From Bacteroidales bacterium (lineage in GTDB: Bacteria; Bacteroidota; Bacteroidia; Bacteroidales; P3): a stretch of DNA of 8,475 nucleotides. Every line of letters starts with the position of its first letter. Position 1 is the stretch's first letter. Both the position numbers and the translations under genes were made by a program. The DNA lies in assembly GCA_017647065.1 (NCBI GenBank), contig JAGCLI010000112.1, forward strand, positions 1 through 8,475, read 5' to 3'. Shown here in pieces: positions 1 to 5,553 of the stretch. The notes under the pieces were generated by a model that saw only the letters and a list, made by a program, of their open reading frames with translations, did not search any database and was not told the origin of the DNA.

Positions 1-1
1 A

Positions 2-364
2 CCTATGTTTAGCGAACAATTTGCTGCTTGGATATATGGTCCAGTTATTGTTAAAATTCGCAATTTGTACAAAAATGAAAATCTTAATGACTTACCAACA
101 AATACAGAACTATCTCCTTACAAAGAATCTCTTGATTATGTTTTTCAAAATTACGCTATTGAAAGTTCTTGGTCTTTGAGTTTACTAACTCATGGAGAAA
201 GTTCTTGGAGAAATGCACGTAAAGGATTGAAGCGAGACGAACATTGCGATAACAAACTTGAACTTGAAGACATAAGAAAAGACGCAGAACGTATGAAAAT
301 GCGTAGATTTTATTTTGAAGAAATTGTACCTCAACTTGACAAACTTAGAAATGTCCCAAAATAG
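2..364 (+). CDS. Panacea (SocA-like, DUF4065) domain antitoxin, 5' partial
   Basis: Probable antitoxin of a type II-like toxin-antitoxin pair; Panacea-domain proteins neutralise a linked toxin, usually by direct binding. The reading frame is open to the window edge and the N-terminus is missing (about 40-45 residues by family layout), so the ATG at 5 is internal. Numbering from that Met, the family core is visible: FSEQFAAWIYGPV (2-14), matching the usual F-x-E-x-x-x-A-W-x-Y-G-P-V signature; a helical middle part; and LTHGESSW (61-68), matching the L-T-H-x-x-x-x-W signature near the domain end. A charged helical tail (86-119) follows. The stop lies 14 bases inside the next gene, which suggests translational coupling and an antitoxin-first operon. 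The promoter is outside the window. The family call is strong; the antitoxin role is inferred from the family and the neighbour. Some DUF4065 proteins are phage-associated with other roles. Confidence 0.85.
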   Translation, partial: PMFSEQFAAWIYGPVIVKIRNLYKNENLNDLPTNTELSPYKESLDYVFQNYAIESSWSLSLLTHGESSWRNARKGLKRDEHCDNKLELEDIRKDAERMKMRRFYFEEIVPQLDKLRNVPK

Positions 365-1184
365 CGAAAAAATTTTAAATTTAATTGATACTTTTGAGAT
401 AAGAAGAGTCCGCGAAATAGACGAGACTATTCTAAGATCTATGACTGCTCGCGAAAGAGGTGAACAAATACTAGAAATCTTTAATAAAAAAGAAAATTTA
501 ATTGAAGATAAAAAAGGTTATCTTGCTTCCTTTGTTGTTTTATCCCCTAATAATACACCTTTGATTTTTTTCTCTTTAAGATGTGGTGAATTATTTGAAA
601 AAGTTAAATTTTTTAATAGTAAAGAAAAAGAACTTGGACGTCAAGCTTTTTTAGACTACAAGTCCGCAATGAACGAAAATAACAGAGAAAAAGCGAGCCT
701 AATAATTACAAACATTAAAGAACAAGGATTATCTCTTGACGACATTATCACTATTGGACAAAGAAAATATGATCAAAAAAAGTTTAAAGACATAGAAAGT
801 TCCAATGAAGTTTCTGTTTCTTATCCTGCCGTAGAGTTAAAATTATTTGGAATAAACGAATCTGCAAGAAAATATTGGAATGCTTTAAGTCTCCCTGAAG
901 ACATAAAAATGGGAGAAACTTTGTTTTGGCTGAAAGTAGTTAAGACCATTGAAGAAATGATAAAATACATTGGATGTCAATACGTATATTTATTTGCAGC
1001 CGATGAAAAAGCAGAAGGAAAATTAGTTCAATATTACAAAAATTGTCTTGGATTTGACTCAACAACTGATTTATCTGCAAATAAACCAAGTTTTGATGTG
1101 CTTTGCCAATTCCTTTTTCAAAAAATTGATAATCTCTTTGAAAATAGAGATGAGTTTATACAACGAGTAAAAGATATAAAATAA
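351..1184 (+). CDS. GNAT-fold acetyltransferase, candidate toxin paired with the Panacea antitoxin
   Basis: Protein of 277 residues, probably an acetyl-CoA-dependent N-acetyltransferase acting in the cytoplasm; the substrate cannot be read from sequence. The clearest GNAT part is C-terminal: strand PAVELKLFGIN (159-169); a degenerate acetyl-CoA loop around K186-M-G-E-T (usual form Q/R-x-x-G-x-G/A) followed by a long helix; strand YVYLFAAD (211-218); then KLVQYYKNCLGF (224-235), the typical final helix and loop. Earlier beta-like segments at 57-80 probably begin the same core. They are separated from the C-terminal half by a charged, mostly helical stretch (about 85-150). I chose the ATG at 351 over an in-frame TTG at 315, which lies well inside the antitoxin gene. 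The ATG start gives a 14-base overlap typical of toxin-antitoxin pairs. The gene ends inside a hairpin terminator. GNAT fold is fairly sure, toxin role is inference; a plain GNAT enzyme regulated by a SocA-like partner is the alternative. Confidence 0.75.
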   Translation: MSQNSEKILNLIDTFEIRRVREIDETILRSMTARERGEQILEIFNKKENLIEDKKGYLASFVVLSPNNTPLIFFSLRCGELFEKVKFFNSKEKELGRQAFLDYKSAMNENNREKASLIITNIKEQGLSLDDIITIGQRKYDQKKFKDIESSNEVSVSYPAVELKLFGINESARKYWNALSLPEDIKMGETLFWLKVVKTIEEMIKYIGCQYVYLFAADEKAEGKLVQYYKNCLGFDSTTDLSANKPSFDVLCQFLFQKIDNLFENRDEFIQRVKDIK

Positions 1185-1220
1185 AGAAGGAGAGAATTTA
1201 GTTCTCTCCTTCTTTATTTT
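1178..1220. terminator. Bidirectional hairpin terminator between the toxin operon and the M16 peptidase gene
   Basis: A perfect 19-bp inverted repeat (arms 1178-1196 and 1202-1220) with a 5-base loop TTTAG. The GC-richer core GAAGGAGAG pairs with CTCTCCTTC and is flanked by T-rich ends on both strands (CTTTATTTTT reading right), so it should stop transcription in both directions. The toxin stop codon (1182-1184) lies inside the left arm, and the peptidase stop (1220-1222) begins at the last base of the right arm. Confidence 0.9.
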
Positions 1221-4123
1221 TAGTATCCGAAGATTTCTTCTAAGGTTAATTCTTCTATGTCGCCAAATTTTTTAACTTCGTCAAAATTGATTTGGTCTTT
1301 GCTTCCAAGTATTACATATACTCTCTTTTGACCTTTAAGGTTTTGTTCGCTAAATGCTTTTATGTCTTCAAAGGTCATTTTTTGCAATTGTTCGTACATT
1401 TTCTTTTGTGTGTTTTCTTTTCTTCCATATTCTTTGTCGTTAAGGTAAGAAGAAATGATTGCTTGTTTTGTTGTACGGTTTGTTGCTATTGATTTCAAGA
1501 TACTTTGTTTTGCAAGGTCAAAGTTATTTTCTGCTACCGGCATATAATCTAATAGAGAATTAAACGCGTCGAATGCTTCTACTACTTTATCGTTTTGAGT
1601 TGCTATGTGTGCAAGGTTATAATTTTTGTCGGTTTTATTGCTTCCCATTATGTAACGTGAAGATGCTTGATAGGCAAGTGAGCGTTTTTCTCTCATTTCT
1701 TGGAATACGATGCTGTTCATACTGCCTCCAAAGTATTCATTGTACATTGCAACTACTGCTCTTTGGCTTTCGTCATATTTATCGCCAACTATAAACATTC
1801 TGCAATAGGATTGATTTGCTGGATAATTGACAAAGTAAACTTTATTCTTGGTTATTTTTTGTTTTTCTGATAGTTTTCTGTCTGCTTTTTTGTATGAACC
1901 TGTTTCATTCATCTTGTGATGACGGAAAATATAGTCTTCTATTGCATCTATATTCAAGTCTCCGTAATAGGTTATTTGTTCTTTGTATAGTTTTAGGTTC
2001 TTTATTTGTTCTGTAAGTTGCTTTGTTGTTAGTTTATTGATTTCTTTGTCGCTCAAAAGTGTACGATGTGCGTTCTTTTTGCCGTAAAGAGCGTAAGAAG
2101 ATAGCTTAGAGAAACATTGTTGTTGTGCACTCTTTGCTTCTGCTCTTTCTTTCAACATTTTTTGCTTGATACTTTCTAACGCTTTCTCATCAAGACAAGG
2201 ATTTGTTAGGATTCCATCTACTACATCTAAGGCTTCTAAAAGATTTTCTGTTAATCCTTCAATTGTAACTACTGTTTCATCTCCGCTTGTGCTTATTCTA
2301 AATGTTGTAGCTATGTTGTATAATTTTTCTTTTATTTGTTGTTGGCTCATAAATGGAGTGTATAGGAAATCTTGATAGTAGCTTAATAGATTTAAGTATT
2401 TGTTTTCCCAACTTCCTACTGCATAACGGAAACTTAAACTATAACGTGTGTTGTCGTTATTCTTAACATAAAGAATTTCTGTGCCGTTTGGCATTTTCTT
2501 TATGCTCATATCTTTGTCGTAATCAACAAAAACAGGTTTTATGTCTTCTACTTTTGCTTCTTTTACTTTCTTAAAGAAATCACTCTCTGCACTACGATTG
2601 ATTTGAATAGGAGTTATTGCTGGTTTTTCAACCTTTGCCACTGTTTCTGGTTCGTCTTTTATTTTCTTTATAACTACATAGTTGTTTGATTTGAAGATTT
2701 GATTTGCAAAAGCAACGATTTCATCTTTTGTGATTTGAGAAAGGTTGTCTAAGTAATTAACTTCGTTTTCCCATTCAACATTTGAAAGATAACTCATCGC
2801 CATTTTCATCGCTCTTGCTGAGTTTGATTCTAAAGAACGTATTTCACGGAATTTCATATTATTGATTCCTGCTTGCAAAATGCTTTCGTCCCAATTTCCT
2901 GTCTTCAAAATATCGATTTGTTGCAACAACATAGATTTTAATTCATCTAATTTTTGTCCTTTTGTAGGGTATGCTCTTAGAATAAAGGCAGTGTAGTCGT
3001 TCAATCCATACACTCCGCTATTTGCTCTTTGGCATAGTTGTTTTTGATTGATGTTTTTGTCTATCAATCCTGTGTATCCGTTGTTTAGAATCATATCTAT
3101 AAGTTCTGCCATCATTGCTTCTTTTGATGTAGAGCCTGCATTGATTCTATATGCTATTGTGATATATTCGCTTTCTAAGCCTTTTACTTCTATTTCTTTT
3201 ACCTTAGTGATTTCTTTTTCAGCTTTGAATTCTAATTTTGGTACTTCTACTGCCTTTAATCCTCCAAAGTATTTGTCTATTATCTTGATTGCTTTATCTG
3301 GATCGAAGTCTCCACTCATTGCAATACAATAATTGTTTGGCACATAGTATTGTGAGTGAAATTCTTTAATGTTTTTCAAACTTGGATTACGTAAATGTTC
3401 TGCTTCTCCTAAGGTTGTTTGTTGTCCGTAAGGGTGTGAAGGGAATAAGGCTTTAAGCATTGCTTCGTTTACTTTACGATAATCCTTTGTAAGACTCATA
3501 TTTTTTTCTTCGTAAATGGTTTCTAATTCTGTATGGAAGAGTCTTAACACTGGATTAGCAAAACGGTCGGCTTGAATCTTAGCCCAATTTTCTAATTGAT
3601 TGCTTGGTATGTCTTCTTGATAGAATGTGTAATCGTTACTTGTGGCTGCGTTTGTTCCTTGACTGCCTATGAAACTCATCATTTTGTCATATTCGTTTGC
3701 AATGGCGAATCCCGATGCTATATAAGACAAAGAGTCAATTTCTGCATACAATCCTTTTCTTTTTAGAGGGTCTTTCTCTTTGCGATACACTTCATACAAA
3801 TCCTCTATCTTATCTATATATTCTTTTTCTTTTTTCCAATTTGTTGTTCCAAACTTTTCTGAGCCTTTAAACATCATGTGCTCAAAATAATGTGCTAATC
3901 CTGTTGTAGCACTTGGGTCATTCTTGCTTCCAACTCTTACTGCAATGTAAGTTTGTATTCTTGGCTCGCTTTTATTAACTGACATATAGACTTTAAGTCC
4001 GTTGTCAAGGGTATAAATCCTTGCATTTAAAGGATCGTTCTTTACGCTTTCGTATTTGAATGATTGTGCAAAAACATTCAAAGAAACGAAAACAAGGGCA
4101 ATAATTAAACTAAGTTTTCTCAT
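1220..4123 (-). CDS. Secreted M16 family zinc metallopeptidase (tandem insulinase/pitrilysin domains)
   Basis: A 967-residue M16 peptidase, predicted to be exported and to cut peptides in the periplasm or at the cell surface. Residues 1-19 form a signal peptide (MRKL, hydrophobic core, cleavage near FA-QS) with no lipoprotein cysteine. The active half has the inverted zinc motif HYFEH (H78, E81, H82) and a downstream glutamate in ETIYEEKNM (E206 the likeliest zinc ligand by alignment to pitrilysin). These are separated by an extra charged helical insert (about 93-140), so the spacing exceeds the classical 74-76 residues. The second half (about 535-967) lacks HxxEH. It keeps the M16 substrate-binding style segment R811-EKRSLAY818, so it is the usual inactive partner domain that closes the chamber. 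Length fits tandem M16 proteins of Bacteroidota. The ATG is placed directly before the signal peptide. It lies downstream of a tRNA-His terminator on the same strand, so it probably has its own promoter. Physiological substrate unknown. Confidence 0.95.
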   Translation of the reverse strand: MRKLSLIIALVFVSLNVFAQSFKYESVKNDPLNARIYTLDNGLKVYMSVNKSEPRIQTYIAVRVGSKNDPSATTGLAHYFEHMMFKGSEKFGTTNWKKEKEYIDKIEDLYEVYRKEKDPLKRKGLYAEIDSLSYIASGFAIANEYDKMMSFIGSQGTNAATSNDYTFYQEDIPSNQLENWAKIQADRFANPVLRLFHTELETIYEEKNMSLTKDYRKVNEAMLKALFPSHPYGQQTTLGEAEHLRNPSLKNIKEFHSQYYVPNNYCIAMSGDFDPDKAIKIIDKYFGGLKAVEVPKLEFKAEKEITKVKEIEVKGLESEYITIAYRINAGSTSKEAMMAELIDMILNNGYTGLIDKNINQKQLCQRANSGVYGLNDYTAFILRAYPTKGQKLDELKSMLLQQIDILKTGNWDESILQAGINNMKFREIRSLESNSARAMKMAMSYLSNVEWENEVNYLDNLSQITKDEIVAFANQIFKSNNYVVIKKIKDEPETVAKVEKPAITPIQINRSAESDFFKKVKEAKVEDIKPVFVDYDKDMSIKKMPNGTEILYVKNNDNTRYSLSFRYAVGSWENKYLNLLSYYQDFLYTPFMSQQQIKEKLYNIATTFRISTSGDETVVTIEGLTENLLEALDVVDGILTNPCLDEKALESIKQKMLKERAEAKSAQQQCFSKLSSYALYGKKNAHRTLLSDKEINKLTTKQLTEQIKNLKLYKEQITYYGDLNIDAIEDYIFRHHKMNETGSYKKADRKLSEKQKITKNKVYFVNYPANQSYCRMFIVGDKYDESQRAVVAMYNEYFGGSMNSIVFQEMREKRSLAYQASSRYIMGSNKTDKNYNLAHIATQNDKVVEAFDAFNSLLDYMPVAENNFDLAKQSILKSIATNRTTKQAIISSYLNDKEYGRKENTQKKMYEQLQKMTFEDIKAFSEQNLKGQKRVYVILGSKDQINFDEVKKFGDIEELTLEEIFGY

Positions 4124-4126
4124 ATC

Positions 4127-4140
4127 TTTTAACGTTAAAA
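4127..4140. repeat. Perfect 14-bp palindrome just upstream of the M16 start codon
   Basis: TTTTAACGTTAAAA reads identically on both strands and ends 3 bases before the ATG of the peptidase gene. It could be an operator or a leader element that affects initiation; in AT-rich DNA it could also be chance. The minus-strand TAAATTTT (4137-4144) overlapping it resembles a weak -7 box, with TTG at 4166-4168 about 21 bases upstream. If used, transcription would start within the palindrome. That promoter is too weak to list on its own. Confidence 0.45.
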
Positions 4141-4151
4141 TTTATTCTAAC

Positions 4152-4185
4152 AAAAAAAGGCTCCTCAATCTTTTGAAGAGCCTTT
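4152..4185 (-). terminator. Intrinsic terminator downstream of tRNA-His
   Basis: An 8-bp perfect stem AAAGGCTC/GAGCCTTT (4156-4163 with 4178-4185) is extended inward by two more pairs after one mismatch, with an 8-base loop. On the minus strand it is followed by a run of seven T (complement of 4152-4158). It sits 17 bases beyond the mature 3' end of the tRNA and before the M16 gene, so it should end the tRNA transcript and separate it from the peptidase. Confidence 0.9.
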
Positions 4186-4202
4186 ACTTTCTTTAATCTC
4201 TG

Positions 4203-4276
4203 GGTGCGAGATGGGATTTGAACCCACGACCCTCAGGACCACAATCTGATATTCTAACCAACTGAACTACTCGCAC
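4203..4276 (-). tRNA. tRNA-His (anticodon GTG)
   Basis: The minus strand folds into a full cloverleaf of 74 nt. Acceptor GTGCGAG pairs with CTCGCAC; D stem GTTC/GAAT; anticodon loop TTGTGGT with GTG at 4242-4240; 5-nt variable loop; T arm GTGGG-TTCGAAT-CCCAT. Two histidine identity elements are present: discriminator C73 (4203) and an encoded G opposite it at the -1 position (4277). The 3' end is C73 followed by CAG, so a complete CCA tail is not encoded and must be added enzymatically. In the anticodon stem (TCAGA/CCTGA) the pair next to the loop, A31 with C39, is a mismatch; the other four pairs are Watson-Crick. It has its own promoter upstream and a terminator downstream. Confidence 0.97.
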
Positions 4277-4290
4277 CATGTTTGAGTTTG

Positions 4291-4322
4291 CAAAACTACA
4301 CAAAAAAATTAAATCCACCAAA
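4291..4322 (-). promoter_or_regulatory. Bacteroidota-type sigma promoter of tRNA-His
   Basis: On the minus strand TTTG (4322-4319), a 20-base spacer and TAGTTTTG (4298-4291) match the Bacteroidota housekeeping consensus of a -33 TTTG and a -7 TAnnTTTG with about 19-21 bases between. The -7 box ends 14 bases before the -1 G of the tRNA, so the primary transcript should carry only a short leader for RNase P to remove. Confidence 0.8.
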
Positions 4323-4340
4323 TTTTTCTGCATTTTTTCT

Positions 4341-4348
4341 TATCTTTG
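4341..4348 (+). promoter_or_regulatory. Candidate -7 box for the flippase-like gene
   Basis: TATCTTTG is an exact match to TAnnTTTG on the plus strand. No TTTG is found 19-21 bases upstream, so the -33 half is weak or absent. The box ends only 5 bases before the preferred GTG start at 4354, so a transcript from it would be leaderless or nearly so. It is divergent from, and about 20 bases away from, the tRNA-His promoter. Confidence 0.5.
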
Positions 4349-4353
4349 CACTC

Positions 4354-5517
4354 GTGATACGAAAAATTTTACATACTATCTTTACGAAATTCTCCTCTGC
4401 GGGATTGGGATTTTTAACCATTATCCTAATTTCACAGATTCTTGGTGTAGAAGCAAAAGGAGAACAAGCAATAATGGTGTACAACATCAATCTTTTGTTA
4501 ATGCTGTTCACCCTTATCGGCAATTCAACCTTGATTTACTTAACTCCTCGTAAAGATTTCTCAAATTTAATAATCCCTTCATTCCTATGGATTGTTATTA
4601 CAGCTATTTTAGTTTCTTTGTTTTTCCCTAATATATGTGTATTGATAGCTCTACTTGCTGCAATAAGTGAAATAAATCAGTTTTTACTGCTCGGAAAACA
4701 AAAAATATCACAAGCAAACATTTTAAAACTTATCTATCCTCTTGTTTCTTTTTCTTATATCCTTATTCTTTGGTTATTTAATCGTTTTACCTCGGTAGAG
4801 GATTTTATAACTGCAATGCTAATTGCTTATATTGCATCGTTCTTCTATGGAATTTTTGCATTAAGAGACGAATATAAAAACCTAAAACTAATATCAAAAC
4901 AAGAATTAACCTCATCTTTTAAAACTCTTTTCTCGCTTGGGGTTACAAAACAAATAGGATATATTGCCCAAAGTATGAATTATAGACTTTGTTTCTATAT
5001 TTTAGGATTCTATTGCGGGGAAACTCTTGTTGGAATATACTCAAACGCTGTTAGTCTTAGCGAAGCGGTAATGCTTTTTGGCTCTTCACTCGCCTTAGTG
5101 CAATATTCCTCTCTCTCAAACAACGAAGACGATTCTTCTTCTAAACAATTCTCTTGGAAAATGAGCAAAATCAATGGCATTTTCACTGCCTTGGCATTAT
5201 TAGTGTTGTGTTTATTACCCTCAGAGGTTTATTCATTTATTTTTGGTAAAGGTTTTGAAGAGATAAGTCAAGCAATAAGGATTTTAAGCATAGGGGTATT
5301 GCCTTTAAGCATAGCAAGCAATTTCACACAATACTTTTACGCAAAAGGAAACTTTAAAATCAGCACATTTGCCTCAATAATAGGATTAGTAATTACTATA
5401 ATTGCAGGTTTAATTCTTATTCCAAAATATCAACTTCAAGGAGCAGCCCTCACAGCTACACTTTCCTACTTCACAACCTTTGCAATTGAATTTTATTTCT
5501 TTGTTTTTAGAAAATAA
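4354..5517 (+). CDS. Polysaccharide flippase-like membrane protein (Wzx/MATE-MOP superfamily)
   Basis: A 387-residue polytopic inner-membrane protein that probably flips a lipid-linked saccharide across the membrane. The N-terminus IRKILHTIFTKFSSAGLGF runs into a first membrane helix ending GVEAKGE, which is the usual opening of the Wzx-type family (basic start, helix, then L-G-x-E-x-x-G-E). Roughly ten hydrophobic segments follow (near 15-32, 40-63, 73-92, 94-113, 126-143, 151-170, 213-250, 275-297, 308-328, 336-356 and 363-384). Other family-like parts are GYIAQSMNYRLCFYIL (202-217), VGIYSNAVSLSE (226-237), and IPKYQLQGAALTATLSY (356-372) near the end. I prefer GTG 4354. An in-frame TTG at 4282 would add 24 residues, put the coding region over the tRNA promoter, and precede the -7 box. 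The first in-frame ATG is too late, after the first helix. It converges on the DUF2723 gene. The transported substrate is unknown. Confidence 0.8.
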   Translation: MIRKILHTIFTKFSSAGLGFLTIILISQILGVEAKGEQAIMVYNINLLLMLFTLIGNSTLIYLTPRKDFSNLIIPSFLWIVITAILVSLFFPNICVLIALLAAISEINQFLLLGKQKISQANILKLIYPLVSFSYILILWLFNRFTSVEDFITAMLIAYIASFFYGIFALRDEYKNLKLISKQELTSSFKTLFSLGVTKQIGYIAQSMNYRLCFYILGFYCGETLVGIYSNAVSLSEAVMLFGSSLALVQYSSLSNNEDDSSSKQFSWKMSKINGIFTALALLVLCLLPSEVYSFIFGKGFEEISQAIRILSIGVLPLSIASNFTQYFYAKGNFKISTFASIIGLVITIIAGLILIPKYQLQGAALTATLSYFTTFAIEFYFFVFRK

Positions 5518-5553
5518 ATCAAAGAATTTTTAAATTTTTTCTTTGATTTATTT
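5512..5553. terminator. Shared AT-rich hairpin terminator between convergent flippase-like and DUF2723 genes
   Basis: A perfect 15-bp inverted repeat, AAATAAATCAAAGAA (5512-5526) against TTCTTTGATTTATTT (5539-5553), with a 12-base loop of T and A. Both stop codons are inside it: TAA at 5515-5517 on the plus strand and at 5550-5548 on the minus strand. They occupy exactly opposing positions in the stem. The stem has only two G:C pairs, so terminator strength is uncertain, though the position between convergent genes supports the role. Confidence 0.65.

Noticed and set aside
315..350. Upstream TTG start for the GNAT gene, adding 12 residues
   Set aside because: It lies deep inside the antitoxin reading frame; the ATG at 351 gives a normal short overlap and a more natural N-terminus.
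1292..3332. Four plus-strand open frames of 66-94 codons opposite the M16 gene (1292-1492, 1573-1794, 2166-2375, 3048-3332)
   Set aside because: They lie antisense to a clear conserved gene; their translations are low-complexity, rich in F, S, L and C, with no recognisable domain.
4203..4276. tRNA-His as an integration site for a mobile element
   Set aside because: No integrase gene and no repeated copy of the tRNA 3' end was seen in the window; the toxin operon is separated from it by the M16 gene.
351..4276. tRNA-His as the specific target of the GNAT candidate toxin
   Set aside because: The only link is proximity in the window, with an unrelated gene between; nothing in the sequence supports it.
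4278..4553. Plus-strand frame beginning at ATG 4278, and a minus-strand frame at 4296-4523
   Set aside because: The first starts beside the tRNA and runs out of frame through the flippase-like gene; the second is antisense to the same gene. Neither shows family features.
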